NCBI GenBank assembly: GCA_030608985.1 | Contig: JAUWDC010000012.1 | Coordinates: forward strand, 1 to 10,688 | Reading direction: 5' to 3' | DNA from: Desulfobia sp. | Lineage (GTDB): Bacteria > Desulfobacterota > Desulfobulbia > Desulfobulbales > SURF-16 | Length of the DNA: 10,688 nucleotides | Shown: positions 1 through 6,022 of the stretch, piece by piece | Layout of the letters: the number at the start of each line of letters is the position of its first letter | How positions within the stretch are numbered: the stretch's first letter is position 1 | The notes under the pieces: model-generated | Told to the model about the DNA's origin: nothing | Database searches by the model: none | What the model saw: the letters and a program-made list of their open reading frames with translations, nothing else | Made by a program: the position numbers and the translations under genes

Positions 1-396
1 AAAATTGCCAAATTTCTGTCCGGAGTTTTGCGGGGAGATTGTTTCAAAGAAAAGGACGCGTTGAATAATCCAGAAAAAACAGTTGTACATACCATTCAAA
101 AGGGCAAACAACGGCAGGAAAATGTGCTGGCTTGAAATAAAAATTGTCGTCATAAGTAAAAATTCAATGATAAAAGAGGCAATGATTATCCTCCGGAAGC
201 TGGTGTGCTTATGGACCCGGTCCCATATCCACAAAGAAAGACAAAATCCCACTCCCGTCAATGCAATAAAATAGGAGATGTGGGAAATGGAGAAATCCTC
301 TTTGCACAGAAAGACGGGAATATAAAAGGGGAAAAGTCCAATCAGGAATGAGTGGAAAGCCAAAAATTGGTATAAATGTCTGGAAGCGTGCTGCAT
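1..396 (-). CDS. MFS transporter, N-terminal part (cut by window edge)
   Basis: This frame is open from an ATG at 396 to base 1, giving the first 132 residues of a membrane transporter. Hydrophobic segments lie at about residues 9-31, 38-57, 68-88 and 91-112. Between the second and third is a D59-R60 pair followed by a basic stretch (VHKHTSFRR), matching the conserved loop 2-3 motif of the major facilitator superfamily (GxxxDRxxRR). A second loop with QNSGQKFG at about 123-130 fits the region after TM4. The ATG comes one base after the TGA of the upstream ATP-grasp gene and has no clear Shine-Dalgarno, so translational coupling is likely. As last visible gene of a biosynthetic operon it is probably the exporter of the product; this is inference, and uptake cannot be excluded. 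The C-terminal two thirds are outside the window. Confidence 0.75.
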   Translation of the reverse strand, partial: MQHASRHLYQFLAFHSFLIGLFPFYIPVFLCKEDFSISHISYFIALTGVGFCLSLWIWDRVHKHTSFRRIIIASFIIEFLLMTTIFISSQHIFLPLFALLNGMYNCFFWIIQRVLFFETISPQNSGQKFGNF

Positions 397-397
397 A

Positions 398-1306
398 TCA
401 GAAGATATCGGAATTATTAATCTCAATTCGCTCAAGCTCTTCGAAATACATGCTCAGGTCCTCTTTTTCCCCATAGCGGGGAAAGTCGTGCATCTTGAGA
501 AATGGCCGGGAGTTGACCTCAAGGAAAATACATTTCTGCTGCTGATAGCTGGTTTCAATCCCTTCCTCAAAAATGGCATCAATTCCCAGAATATTTGCAT
601 CAAACAGAGGAAGAATTTTTAGAAAAAGCGCTTTATTTTCTTCCGCAATCATGTTTTTGTCCAGCGTCTTCACAATACCGCCTTGTGCCAGAGATATTTT
701 GTTAAAAAGCGTTACCCTTTCTCCTTTTGGCGGAATCGAAGCAAGAGACATATTTTTTTTCTTCAGGAAGCGTACGATTTTTCTGTCTTTGGGAAGGGGA
801 TGAATAACGGGATAGAGACCCATCTCTTTTCTAATAGTGTTTTCGTGATCAATCAACTCCGCAATTGTAGCAGTACCATCTCCATCAACAAAAGGAGGGT
901 AGCGCCTGATCACCGACATGATTTTTCCTTTCACAACAAGCACGCGGTAATTTTTCCCTTCCAGGTATCTCTCGATGACCGAGATGGGCCACCATATTTT
1001 TACACGTATTGCCGCCTTCCATAATTCAGAAAAATTGGTGATAGGGAAGTGGCTTCCCCGAGAAAAGCCACTTACATCAGGTTTGATGACAAGGGGGAAT
1101 CCATGCTTCTTTGCAAATTGGTGTGCCTTGAGAGGATTCAGGAAAAGAGTCCCCTGGGCATGGGGGATGTTATTTTGAGCAAAAGCCGATCGTGCCTGAA
1201 ATTTTGTCCGGCAACTTTTCCTGACAGCAAGGGAATTGAAACTGCTGCAACCACCCAGGAAAAGTTTGTCGATCCATTTGTAGATGATTTTTTTTGCTGT
1301 TTTCAT
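398..1306 (-). CDS. ATP-grasp ligase, cyanophycin/glutathione synthetase-like (302 aa)
   Basis: An enzyme of the ATP-grasp fold, which activates a carboxylate as acyl phosphate and joins it to an amine. Visible motifs: K75 in FPLVIKPDVSGFSRG (ATP-binding lysine and glycine-rich loop), E112 in IERYLEGKNYRVLVVKGK, the R134-R135/PPFVDGDG stretch also seen in cyanophycin synthetase and GshF-type enzymes, D243 in NILGIDAIF, and E263/N265 in FLEVNSRP as metal ligands. The substrates are not readable. The chosen start is the ATG at 1306, which overlaps the stop of the upstream ATP-grasp gene as ATGA; the frame stays open upstream to 1408 but that part lies inside the other gene and does not look like the family. 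About 300 aa is a normal length for a single ATP-grasp ligase. It sits between another ATP-grasp gene and the transporter and so most likely performs one of two condensation steps. Confidence 0.8.
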   Translation of the reverse strand: MKTAKKIIYKWIDKLFLGGCSSFNSLAVRKSCRTKFQARSAFAQNNIPHAQGTLFLNPLKAHQFAKKHGFPLVIKPDVSGFSRGSHFPITNFSELWKAAIRVKIWWPISVIERYLEGKNYRVLVVKGKIMSVIRRYPPFVDGDGTATIAELIDHENTIRKEMGLYPVIHPLPKDRKIVRFLKKKNMSLASIPPKGERVTLFNKISLAQGGIVKTLDKNMIAEENKALFLKILPLFDANILGIDAIFEEGIETSYQQQKCIFLEVNSRPFLKMHDFPRYGEKEDLSMYFEELERIEINNSDIF

Positions 1307-2115
1307 GATTTTACTTTGTAATGGGCAATCAGTTTGTTGAAAAATATGGGTTGGCGTTTCTGCTCTTTTGGTATTGCCTTGACCGCTTGTGCCGCACAGA
1401 ACATGCATTGCCGGATAAATTGAAGTTTACTTTTCCTTGCAATTTTTGCATCCAACAACCTGAGCGGCATGGGGAGAAAGAGATTGATTTCGATAATGTG
1501 AAAAAGACCTGCCAGCAACTCTTCCTTGGAATTTGCGCGTAGGCCAACACGGGCAAGGCGAAATGTGCCGATATCGTTCAGGTATTCCCACAATTTGTTA
1601 ATTTCGCCGCTGGTAAATTCCGGCGTGAAATCAGTATAGATCGTGTTTGCATTATGAATACCATTGATCGGCAAACTCTCCGTAGTGGAATTTCTAACCT
1701 CGGTAATGGAGAGGAAAGAATAGATATGGTTGTTGGGGGGGGATCGAATATAAAAGACCTCGAACTCCCTCTGCTCTTTTGCTGCTTCCTGGACAATATA
1801 CGCGATGTCTTTATTCGCTATGCGTTTACGGATTTGTTGAAAATGCTCCAAGGAATCAGCACGTTGAATGCCGCGGGAATTCTGTCCCCACTCCGGTTTA
1901 ATGAATACAGGGAAATTGTTGGGTATGGTCTTGCCGTCTTCTAGAAACTGGGGCAATCGCCACCGATCAGGAATGAATTGATCCGTGTCCAGTTTTGAAA
2001 ATATTCCCTTTTTTTGATTGAAATACTGAGCGTTGAGCTGGAAAAAATTCCATGGTGCGGCTCGAAGGCGAATACATGAAACAATGAACCAGAAGATAAG
2101 CATAAATCGAATCAT
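1303..2115 (-). CDS. Second, divergent ATP-grasp protein (270 aa, start uncertain)
   Basis: The ATP-grasp signature is present but differs clearly from the neighbour's: K73 in FPVFIKPEWGQNSRGI, E110 in YIVQEAAKEQREFEVFYIR, R189 in LARVGLRA, and E209/N211 in HIIEINLFLP as likely metal ligands. The N-terminal segment (APWNFFQLNAQYFNQKKG at 20-37) is aromatic and does not look like a substrate domain I can name. The annotated ATG at 2115 has only a poor ribosome site. The frame is open back to a stop at 2187-2185, and the extra 23 codons (ending in LPLFETWCL just before the ATG) resemble real protein, but no ATG, GTG or TTG is available there, so the true start could be unconventional. The gene follows the cysteine dioxygenase-like gene after 75 bp and overlaps the next ATP-grasp gene by ATGA. 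Probably a carboxylate-amine ligase of the same pathway. Confidence 0.7.
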   Translation of the reverse strand: MIRFMLIFWFIVSCIRLRAAPWNFFQLNAQYFNQKKGIFSKLDTDQFIPDRWRLPQFLEDGKTIPNNFPVFIKPEWGQNSRGIQRADSLEHFQQIRKRIANKDIAYIVQEAAKEQREFEVFYIRSPPNNHIYSFLSITEVRNSTTESLPINGIHNANTIYTDFTPEFTSGEINKLWEYLNDIGTFRLARVGLRANSKEELLAGLFHIIEINLFLPMPLRLLDAKIARKSKLQFIRQCMFCAAQAVKAIPKEQKRQPIFFNKLIAHYKVKS

Positions 2116-2190
2116 TAAACACCAGGTCTCGAATAGAGGTAAATTACGTGGATGTATTGTATCAAGTAGAAAGGGGATTTGGGCTCAAAA

Positions 2191-2709
2191 TTAGGTGAAA
2201 ATTTCACCTTTCAATGCATCATCTGAATAGATGTGAAGACTTAAGCTGTCTTCCACTACCGTGACTCGGTGGATTCCATTATCAAATGTTCCGGTTGTAC
2301 CTCGAATACAAAAATACTCCCCCGGAGCGTATGTCCGTGTGTCTATTTTCACAATATCCGCGTCTTTTTTTTCGAAATTATCAACGAGAAGCTCACCCTC
2401 AAGAAGGTAATAGAATGCAAAGGATGGATGGCCATGTATAACTGTAACCGCTCCTTTACACCAACGCGCAGCCATGGCTTCAAAACCGTTTTGAGCCCTG
2501 TAGAGGATTGTTCTTGAATAAGACTTGTCAATAAAAGGAAAATCATCCATGGGAACAGGGTGCTTGGCAAAGAAATCAACTGCCGCCGCTTCAACATCAG
2601 TGTTCAAGGGATCGGTAAAGAGTTGGCGTAAAAAGATCCGTAAGCGTTCCTGCATGGGGTGCGCCATAAATGTTTGCGGTTTACCGTGTAACGTTTGCAT
2701 TCCCATCAT
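2191..2709 (-). CDS. Cysteine dioxygenase-family cupin (172 aa)
   Basis: Members of this family are mononuclear non-haem iron enzymes that oxidise the thiol of cysteine (or 3-mercaptopropionate) to the sulfinate. The three iron histidines are recognisable: H92 and H94 in VIHGHPSF (HxH, as H86/H88 of the rat enzyme) and H147 in GIHRVT (as H140). R66 in YSRTILY fits the carboxylate-binding arginine (R60) and Y161 in SLHIYS the catalytic tyrosine (Y157). The position of the mammalian crosslink cysteine (C93) is a phenylalanine, so no Cys-Tyr cofactor is expected; bacterial enzymes normally lack that Cys too. The ATG at 2709 overlaps the decarboxylase stop (TAATG) and has GGAG five bases upstream; a second ATG follows at 2706. 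Pairing with a sulfinate decarboxylase-like enzyme favours cysteine as substrate; this is inference from context. Confidence 0.8.
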   Translation of the reverse strand: MMGMQTLHGKPQTFMAHPMQERLRIFLRQLFTDPLNTDVEAAAVDFFAKHPVPMDDFPFIDKSYSRTILYRAQNGFEAMAARWCKGAVTVIHGHPSFAFYYLLEGELLVDNFEKKDADIVKIDTRTYAPGEYFCIRGTTGTFDNGIHRVTVVEDSLSLHIYSDDALKGEIFT

Positions 2710-4118
2710 TATGTCTCCAGAAGTTCATTGCCGGTTGCAACAAGCTTGCGGAAAAAGTCATCTATCTCTGGCTTGCCGATGGAACTGTTTGTTATGAGTA
2801 GGCGTAAGGCCAATTTTGAATCGATATAGCCAAAACCAACAAGACTCATTCCTTGCTGATATAACCGTGTTCTCAGCGCAAGATTAAAATCATTGACTGG
2901 TATGTCAGGTGGGGTTTTGAAGCGAAAGCAGACATTAAACGATTCTCGCGGAACAACCATTTCAAGTTCAGCTCTTTGTAAGATGCACTCTTCAGCGTAC
3001 TGACAAAGTTCGAGATACGACTCGATACGCTTTGCAAAACCAGTTTGTCCGTAATATTTCCAGTCCAGAAACCATTTAAGGCTATCAACTCTCTTGCCGC
3101 ATTGCAATGAAATAGTGCCTAAATCATGTACCTCGGCATCCTGCCCATCTCTGAAAATATAACTCGAATCTCCTGCGCCACAGACAGACCCTAAAGTAGT
3201 GGGCATCTTATTAAGCAACAGCACATTACATATCAAAGCAGTTCCCGGCATTTTATGAAAATCCCAGGTGAAAGAATCGACCATCTCAATGCCGTGCAGG
3301 AACTTTGGTCGAAGGCGATCGCTGAGAACAACAGCACCGCCCCAGGCTCCATCAACATGGAGCCAGAAGTTATATCTGCCCTGTAACTCAAGAAGCGGAT
3401 CAAGCGGATCATAGGCTCCTCGCACAGTAGTCCCTGCCGTGGCGCCGACGAAAAAAGGAATCCCGCCTGAATCTATCGTTTGTTTGATCCTGTTTTCCAG
3501 TTCTGTGGTATCCATCTCTCCCCGAGAATTTACAGGGACCTTGACCAGATGATCTGTGCCGATACCGATAATATTTGCCGCCTTATCCATGGAATAATGG
3601 GCATCAGCGCTGACAAAAGCAAACAATTCCTGATGAGAAAAAAGCCCTGATTCTTTAACCTTTTGTCCTGTCAGATTTCTAGCCACCATCATGGCAATCA
3701 TGTTTGCATTACTCGATCCGGTGGTCATCTGGCCTTCGCCATTTGAAAACCCCACCAGCTCAAGCATTTTTCGGAGCATATATTTTTCCATCAGCGTTGC
3801 GACAGGAGCAGACTCATAGGTACATGAAGAGGTGTTGGATAGTGCCACGACAATCTCTCCGATTATTGAAGGAAGATTTGCCCCTGCCCACATTCTGTTC
3901 ACAAAACCCGGATGATTGGTCTTGGCAGAAAAGGCCAGATATTTTTCCACCCATGCAAAGAGGTTGTCCCAGTCAGAGTCCCCTTCATGTTCATCCAGGT
4001 TTAATAGATTCTTCAATGCAGAAGGCTCATGGTAATCCAAAAAACCATCAGTCATCTGACCGGCATGATATTTTTGGATCAGTATCAAAAGTCGCTCAAG
4101 AATTTCTGCTTCATCCAT
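2709..4118 (-). CDS. PLP-dependent group II decarboxylase, cysteine sulfinate/glutamate decarboxylase-like (469 aa)
   Basis: A pyridoxal-phosphate amino acid decarboxylase of the GAD/CSAD group, of usual full length. Key residues, counted from the ATG at 4118: the PLP lysine K289 in TWDFHKMPGTALICN, D256 in WLHVDGAWGGA for the pyridine nitrogen, H174 in ADAHYS for ring stacking, TTGSSNANM at 132-140 for phosphate binding, ATAGTT at 226-231, and CTYESAPVATLME at 99-111. The stretches SLQCGKRVDSLKWFLDWK and ESFNVCFRF closely resemble animal CSAD and GAD and are unlike diaminobutyrate decarboxylases. The start is the ATG because AAGGA lies nine bases upstream; a TTG at 4124 is less well placed. 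It is the first gene of the operon, overlapping the dioxygenase-like gene by one base. Likely reaction: cysteine sulfinate to hypotaurine. Aspartate (to beta-alanine), glutamate or cysteate remain possible, since related bacterial enzymes use them. Confidence 0.85.
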   Translation of the reverse strand: MDEAEILERLLILIQKYHAGQMTDGFLDYHEPSALKNLLNLDEHEGDSDWDNLFAWVEKYLAFSAKTNHPGFVNRMWAGANLPSIIGEIVVALSNTSSCTYESAPVATLMEKYMLRKMLELVGFSNGEGQMTTGSSNANMIAMMVARNLTGQKVKESGLFSHQELFAFVSADAHYSMDKAANIIGIGTDHLVKVPVNSRGEMDTTELENRIKQTIDSGGIPFFVGATAGTTVRGAYDPLDPLLELQGRYNFWLHVDGAWGGAVVLSDRLRPKFLHGIEMVDSFTWDFHKMPGTALICNVLLLNKMPTTLGSVCGAGDSSYIFRDGQDAEVHDLGTISLQCGKRVDSLKWFLDWKYYGQTGFAKRIESYLELCQYAEECILQRAELEMVVPRESFNVCFRFKTPPDIPVNDFNLALRTRLYQQGMSLVGFGYIDSKLALRLLITNSSIGKPEIDDFFRKLVATGNELLET

Positions 4119-4156
4119 TTTCAAATATCCTTGGCCTCTTTTAAAAGCCCTTTATG

Positions 4157-4228
4157 CCACTCAATCCTCATTCGATTCTTGCCTGAGGTATACTCGAAAG
4201 TGGTGTTTGGCTGTCGAGGCTTGAGTGG
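4157..4228. repeat. 13-bp imperfect inverted repeat in the IS3 remnant
   Basis: CCACTCAATCCTC at 4157-4169 is the reverse complement of GAGGCTTGAGTGG at 4216-4228 except for one base. The arms are 46 bp apart. The right arm codes for the LLHSSL part of the transposase remnant and the left arm covers its stop codon, so this may be a chance or element-end structure and not an operator. Confidence 0.4.
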
Positions 4229-4338
4229 AGAAGCTGCCTATTGTAGAAAATGTCAGTATAATCGAATACTGCCATTTGTGCTTCCCCTCTTGTCCTGTAG
4301 CGATTAAGGTGGCCGTAATTGAGTAGACTAATCTTTTT
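4168..4338 (-). pseudogene. IS3-family transposase (OrfB) C-terminal remnant
   Basis: Reading the minus strand from 4338 to the TGA at 4170-4168 gives about 56 codons containing RYRTRGEAQMAVFDYTDIF followed by YNRQLLHSSLDSQTP. This matches the C-terminal signature of IS3-family transposases (RYxTRxEAxxxIFxYIExFYNRxRxHSSLGxxxP). No catalytic DDE core is present upstream: the frame meets a TAG at 4341-4339 and the DNA beyond belongs to the SDR gene leader. It is therefore a decayed fragment of an inserted element. It ends 49 bp before the decarboxylase ATG, so it fills most of the space where the operon promoter should be. I cannot assign the terminal inverted repeats of the original element. 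Confidence 0.8.
4254..4271. repeat. Short palindrome CAGTAT-N6-ATACTG
   Basis: A perfect 6-bp inverted repeat with a 6-base spacer lies in the divergent gap between the decarboxylase operon and the SDR gene. It falls within the transposase remnant (codons for the AVFDYT region), so a regulatory role is only a possibility. No convincing -35/-10 pair could be assigned to either flanking gene in 4119-4400. Confidence 0.25.
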
Positions 4339-4400
4339 CTATCTCAGAGGAATATTATAGATTGTAAAAAAAATGGCAAAAAAATATTAGAAAACACGTT

Positions 4401-5222
4401 TTGAATTACTTTAAGAATAAAATTGCAATTGTTACCGGTGGTGCGTCGGGCCTTGGACAAGCATTATGTGAGGAACTCGGCAGGAGGGGAGCGAAAGTTG
4501 TTCCCGTCGACATTAACCAAGAAGGGGCGGAACAAGTTGCTTCGTCCATAATTAAAGATGGTGGCGATGCATGTTTTGCCTATATGGATGTAACCCTGTA
4601 CGAGAATTCACAAAGAATTGTTCAGGATATAGTGGCAAAATATGGACATATTGACTTGATGTTCAATAATGCCGGGACGGCTCTCCAGGGAGAGACACGA
4701 GACCTCAAAGTTGAGCATTGGCGTAATGTTATCGATGTTAACCTTTGGGGGGTCATTTATGGTGCTATTGCAGTTTATAATGTCATGGCCAGGCAGGGAG
4801 GTGGCCAAATTGTCAACATCAGCTCTCTTGGAGGCTTAATTCCTCTCCCGAAAGAAATTCCATACTGTACAAGTAAGTGGGCAATAGTTGGCTTCTCAAG
4901 CTCCTTGCGAATAGAAGGCGCTGATCTGGGGGTTAAGGTAAACCTTGTCTGTCCAGGAGTCCTGGAGACTCAAATTCATGAAACAATCCCTTTGGTCAAT
5001 GTTGAAAGACAGAAAATGACAAGGCCCAAGGGAATAAAATATGTAAACCCGGCCAAAGCGGCAAAGATCATTCTGCAAGGAGTAGAAAAAAATAAAGCGA
5101 TTATTATTTTTCCATTTTATGCACGCCTTATTTGGTGGATGTATCGTTTAGCTCCTGCTGTTTTTCAGTTAGGTTTTCGGAAAATGATTCGAGATTTCCG
5201 CAAAATACGAACTAATCAATAA
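4401..5222 (+). CDS. Short-chain dehydrogenase/reductase (SDR), 273 aa
   Basis: A classical NAD(P)-dependent oxidoreductase. The nucleotide-binding TGGASGLG is at 12-19, D37 ends the second strand (VPVDIN, an acidic residue that usually favours NAD(H)), NNAG is at 89-92, N114 in IDVNLWG, S141/S142 in NISSLGG, and the catalytic Y155-x3-K159 in YCTSK, followed by CPG at 184-186. After about residue 230 comes a hydrophobic/aromatic segment (IIIFPFYARLIWWMYRLAP) and a basic tail, as in SDRs that associate with membranes; a lipid-like or hydrophobic substrate is possible. The start is a TTG with no good ribosome site; no ATG is in frame between the stop at 4365-4367 and this codon, so the start is the weakest part of the call. 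It is transcribed away from the decarboxylase operon and need not belong to that pathway. Confidence 0.85.
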   Translation: MNYFKNKIAIVTGGASGLGQALCEELGRRGAKVVPVDINQEGAEQVASSIIKDGGDACFAYMDVTLYENSQRIVQDIVAKYGHIDLMFNNAGTALQGETRDLKVEHWRNVIDVNLWGVIYGAIAVYNVMARQGGGQIVNISSLGGLIPLPKEIPYCTSKWAIVGFSSSLRIEGADLGVKVNLVCPGVLETQIHETIPLVNVERQKMTRPKGIKYVNPAKAAKIILQGVEKNKAIIIFPFYARLIWWMYRLAPAVFQLGFRKMIRDFRKIRTNQ

Positions 5223-5250
5223 AGTAAAAATAATTTCATTTCTTTCATTT

Positions 5251-5270
5251 TATCATCTTGCCAGATGATA
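5251..5270. repeat. Perfect 8-bp hairpin TATCATCT-TGCC-AGATGATA
   Basis: A perfect inverted repeat with a four-base loop starts 28 bp after the SDR stop. It could help end SDR transcription, but no T-run follows on either strand, so a rho-independent terminator is not supported. Confidence 0.35.
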
Positions 5271-5320
5271 TCTCCATGGCACAAAAAAAGACAAAAAGAT
5301 TGATAGGGTTGCGGGCATAT

Positions 5321-5357
5321 AAAAACGGCCCGTTTCGGTAATTTGAAAACGGGTCGT
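5321..5357 (-). terminator. Probable rho-independent terminator for the small-protein gene pair
   Basis: The arms at 5325-5335 and 5347-5357 (ACGGCCCGTTT and AAACGGGTCGT) pair over 11 positions with one imperfect position, a G-U wobble in plus-strand RNA and an A-C mismatch in minus-strand RNA. Read on the minus strand the stem is followed by TTTTTATAT; read on the plus strand no T-run follows. It lies about 50 bp after the stop of the minus-strand gene ending at 5406. Confidence 0.5.
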
Positions 5358-5405
5358 ATGACATGAAGACCAAGAAATTTCTGGATGTTATCTTTGCTGT
5401 TATTG

Positions 5406-5660
5406 TTAGAACTGATCACCCATGATATTCTTTTTCAACTGGGCAATTTCCATCCCCAGTGAAACGCATTGTTTGCCGTCCATGCAGGCATTGGCATCAA
5501 GAGATTCCAGGTGATGTGTGAGTTCGTGCGTGTCTTTTTTCAAATCAACGATCCAGCATTTTTTTTCACTATCAAAATCAACCTCCACATCAATTCCGCA
5601 CTCTCCAATTTCAGGGTACAGGGATGTGATTTTTTCACATAATTCTTTTTTATCATGCAT
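5406..5660 (-). CDS. Small cysteine-containing acidic protein B (84 aa, function unknown)
   Basis: I do not recognise a named family. The start chosen is the ATG at 5660, because GAGGAGGG at 5667-5674 directly touches the earlier ATG at 5666 but is well spaced for the later one. Cysteines are at 8, 21, 35, 59 and 65. The N-terminal half (CGIDVEVDFDSEKKCWIVDL) looks like beta strands; the C-terminal half looks like a helix (HELTHHLESL), a CX5C loop (C59-MDGKQ-C65) and a second helix (SLGMEIAQLKKNI). There is no signal peptide or membrane segment, so it is probably cytoplasmic. It starts 16 bp after the stop of the neighbouring small gene, and the two share the CX5C helical pattern. A metal- or disulfide-stabilised small partner protein is plausible but not shown. 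Confidence 0.7.
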   Translation of the reverse strand: MHDKKELCEKITSLYPEIGECGIDVEVDFDSEKKCWIVDLKKDTHELTHHLESLDANACMDGKQCVSLGMEIAQLKKNIMGDQF

Positions 5661-5676
5661 AATCATCCCTCCTCAA

Positions 5677-5907
5677 TCAACAGATAAGAGTATCTGATGG
5701 AATATGTTTATATGTCATGCGGATCTTATTTTCCAAATCCACTACCTTATCGCTGGAGCAAGTTCCCTCGAAGGAACACACTGAGGTCAGTTGATACTCC
5801 AACTCGTCAACTTCAGGTTCTAAGGATCTGCACCATTCGCCCCTACAGATGCAGCTTGTTTCCATAGCTTTGTTGATGTCATTTGTTAATTTTTCCATAG
5901 TTGTCAT
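5677..5907 (-). CDS. Small cysteine-rich protein A (76 aa, function unknown)
   Basis: The ATG at 5907 has a near-perfect ribosome site (GGAGGTGAT, ending four bases before the ATG), which overrides a GTG at 5916 lying inside that site. The family is unknown to me. Cysteines are at 19, 21, 26, 44, 50 and 76: a CXCX4C cluster (SCICRGEWC) near the N-terminus and a CX5C (C44-SFEGT-C50) between two predicted helices (EVDELEYQL and KVVDLENKIRM). The same helix-CX5C-helix order appears in the next gene, which argues for an old duplication or a shared fold. No export signal is seen. The strong ribosome site suggests high expression. Roles as metal-binding or redox-responsive protein are conceivable only from the cysteine content. 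Confidence 0.7.
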   Translation of the reverse strand: MTTMEKLTNDINKAMETSCICRGEWCRSLEPEVDELEYQLTSVCSFEGTCSSDKVVDLENKIRMTYKHIPSDTLIC

Positions 5908-5944
5908 AGATATCACCTCCGTAATAGCAATAGTACTTCTTATG

Positions 5945-5950
5945 ATTATA
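5945..5950 (-). promoter_or_regulatory. Candidate -10 box for the small-protein pair
   Basis: The minus strand reads TATAAT here, 37 bp upstream of the ATG at 5907, in an AT-rich context. No good -35 hexamer is found at normal spacing, so the call rests on the perfect -10 match and its position in front of a gene with a strong ribosome site. Confidence 0.3.
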
Positions 5951-6022
5951 CTATAGTTACGAATGGAGGAGATGTCAGGGAGGGTGCCCTTGGTCGGACT
6001 AAAAAAAGAGATGTCTGCCTGC

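Noticed and set aside
83..274. Plus-strand 63-codon open frame
   Set aside because: It lies antisense to the MFS transporter frame, which has clear transporter features and operon context.
1306..1408. N-terminal extension of the second ATP-grasp gene
   Set aside because: The 34 extra codons lie wholly inside the upstream ATP-grasp gene and show no family similarity; the ATGA overlap gives a natural start.
4374..4391. ATG-initiated mini frame just before the SDR gene, as a leader peptide
   Set aside because: Only five codons, no ribosome site and no attenuator-like structure after it.
5251..5270. Perfect hairpin as rho-independent terminator of the SDR gene
   Set aside because: The stem is AT-rich and no T-run follows on either strand; kept only as an inverted repeat.
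5951..5963. ATAGTTAC sequence resembling the MITE end, as possible second boundary of a larger element around the IF-2-like gene
   Set aside because: Only about 11 bp match, there is no matching target duplication, and the 180-bp element is already fully bounded.
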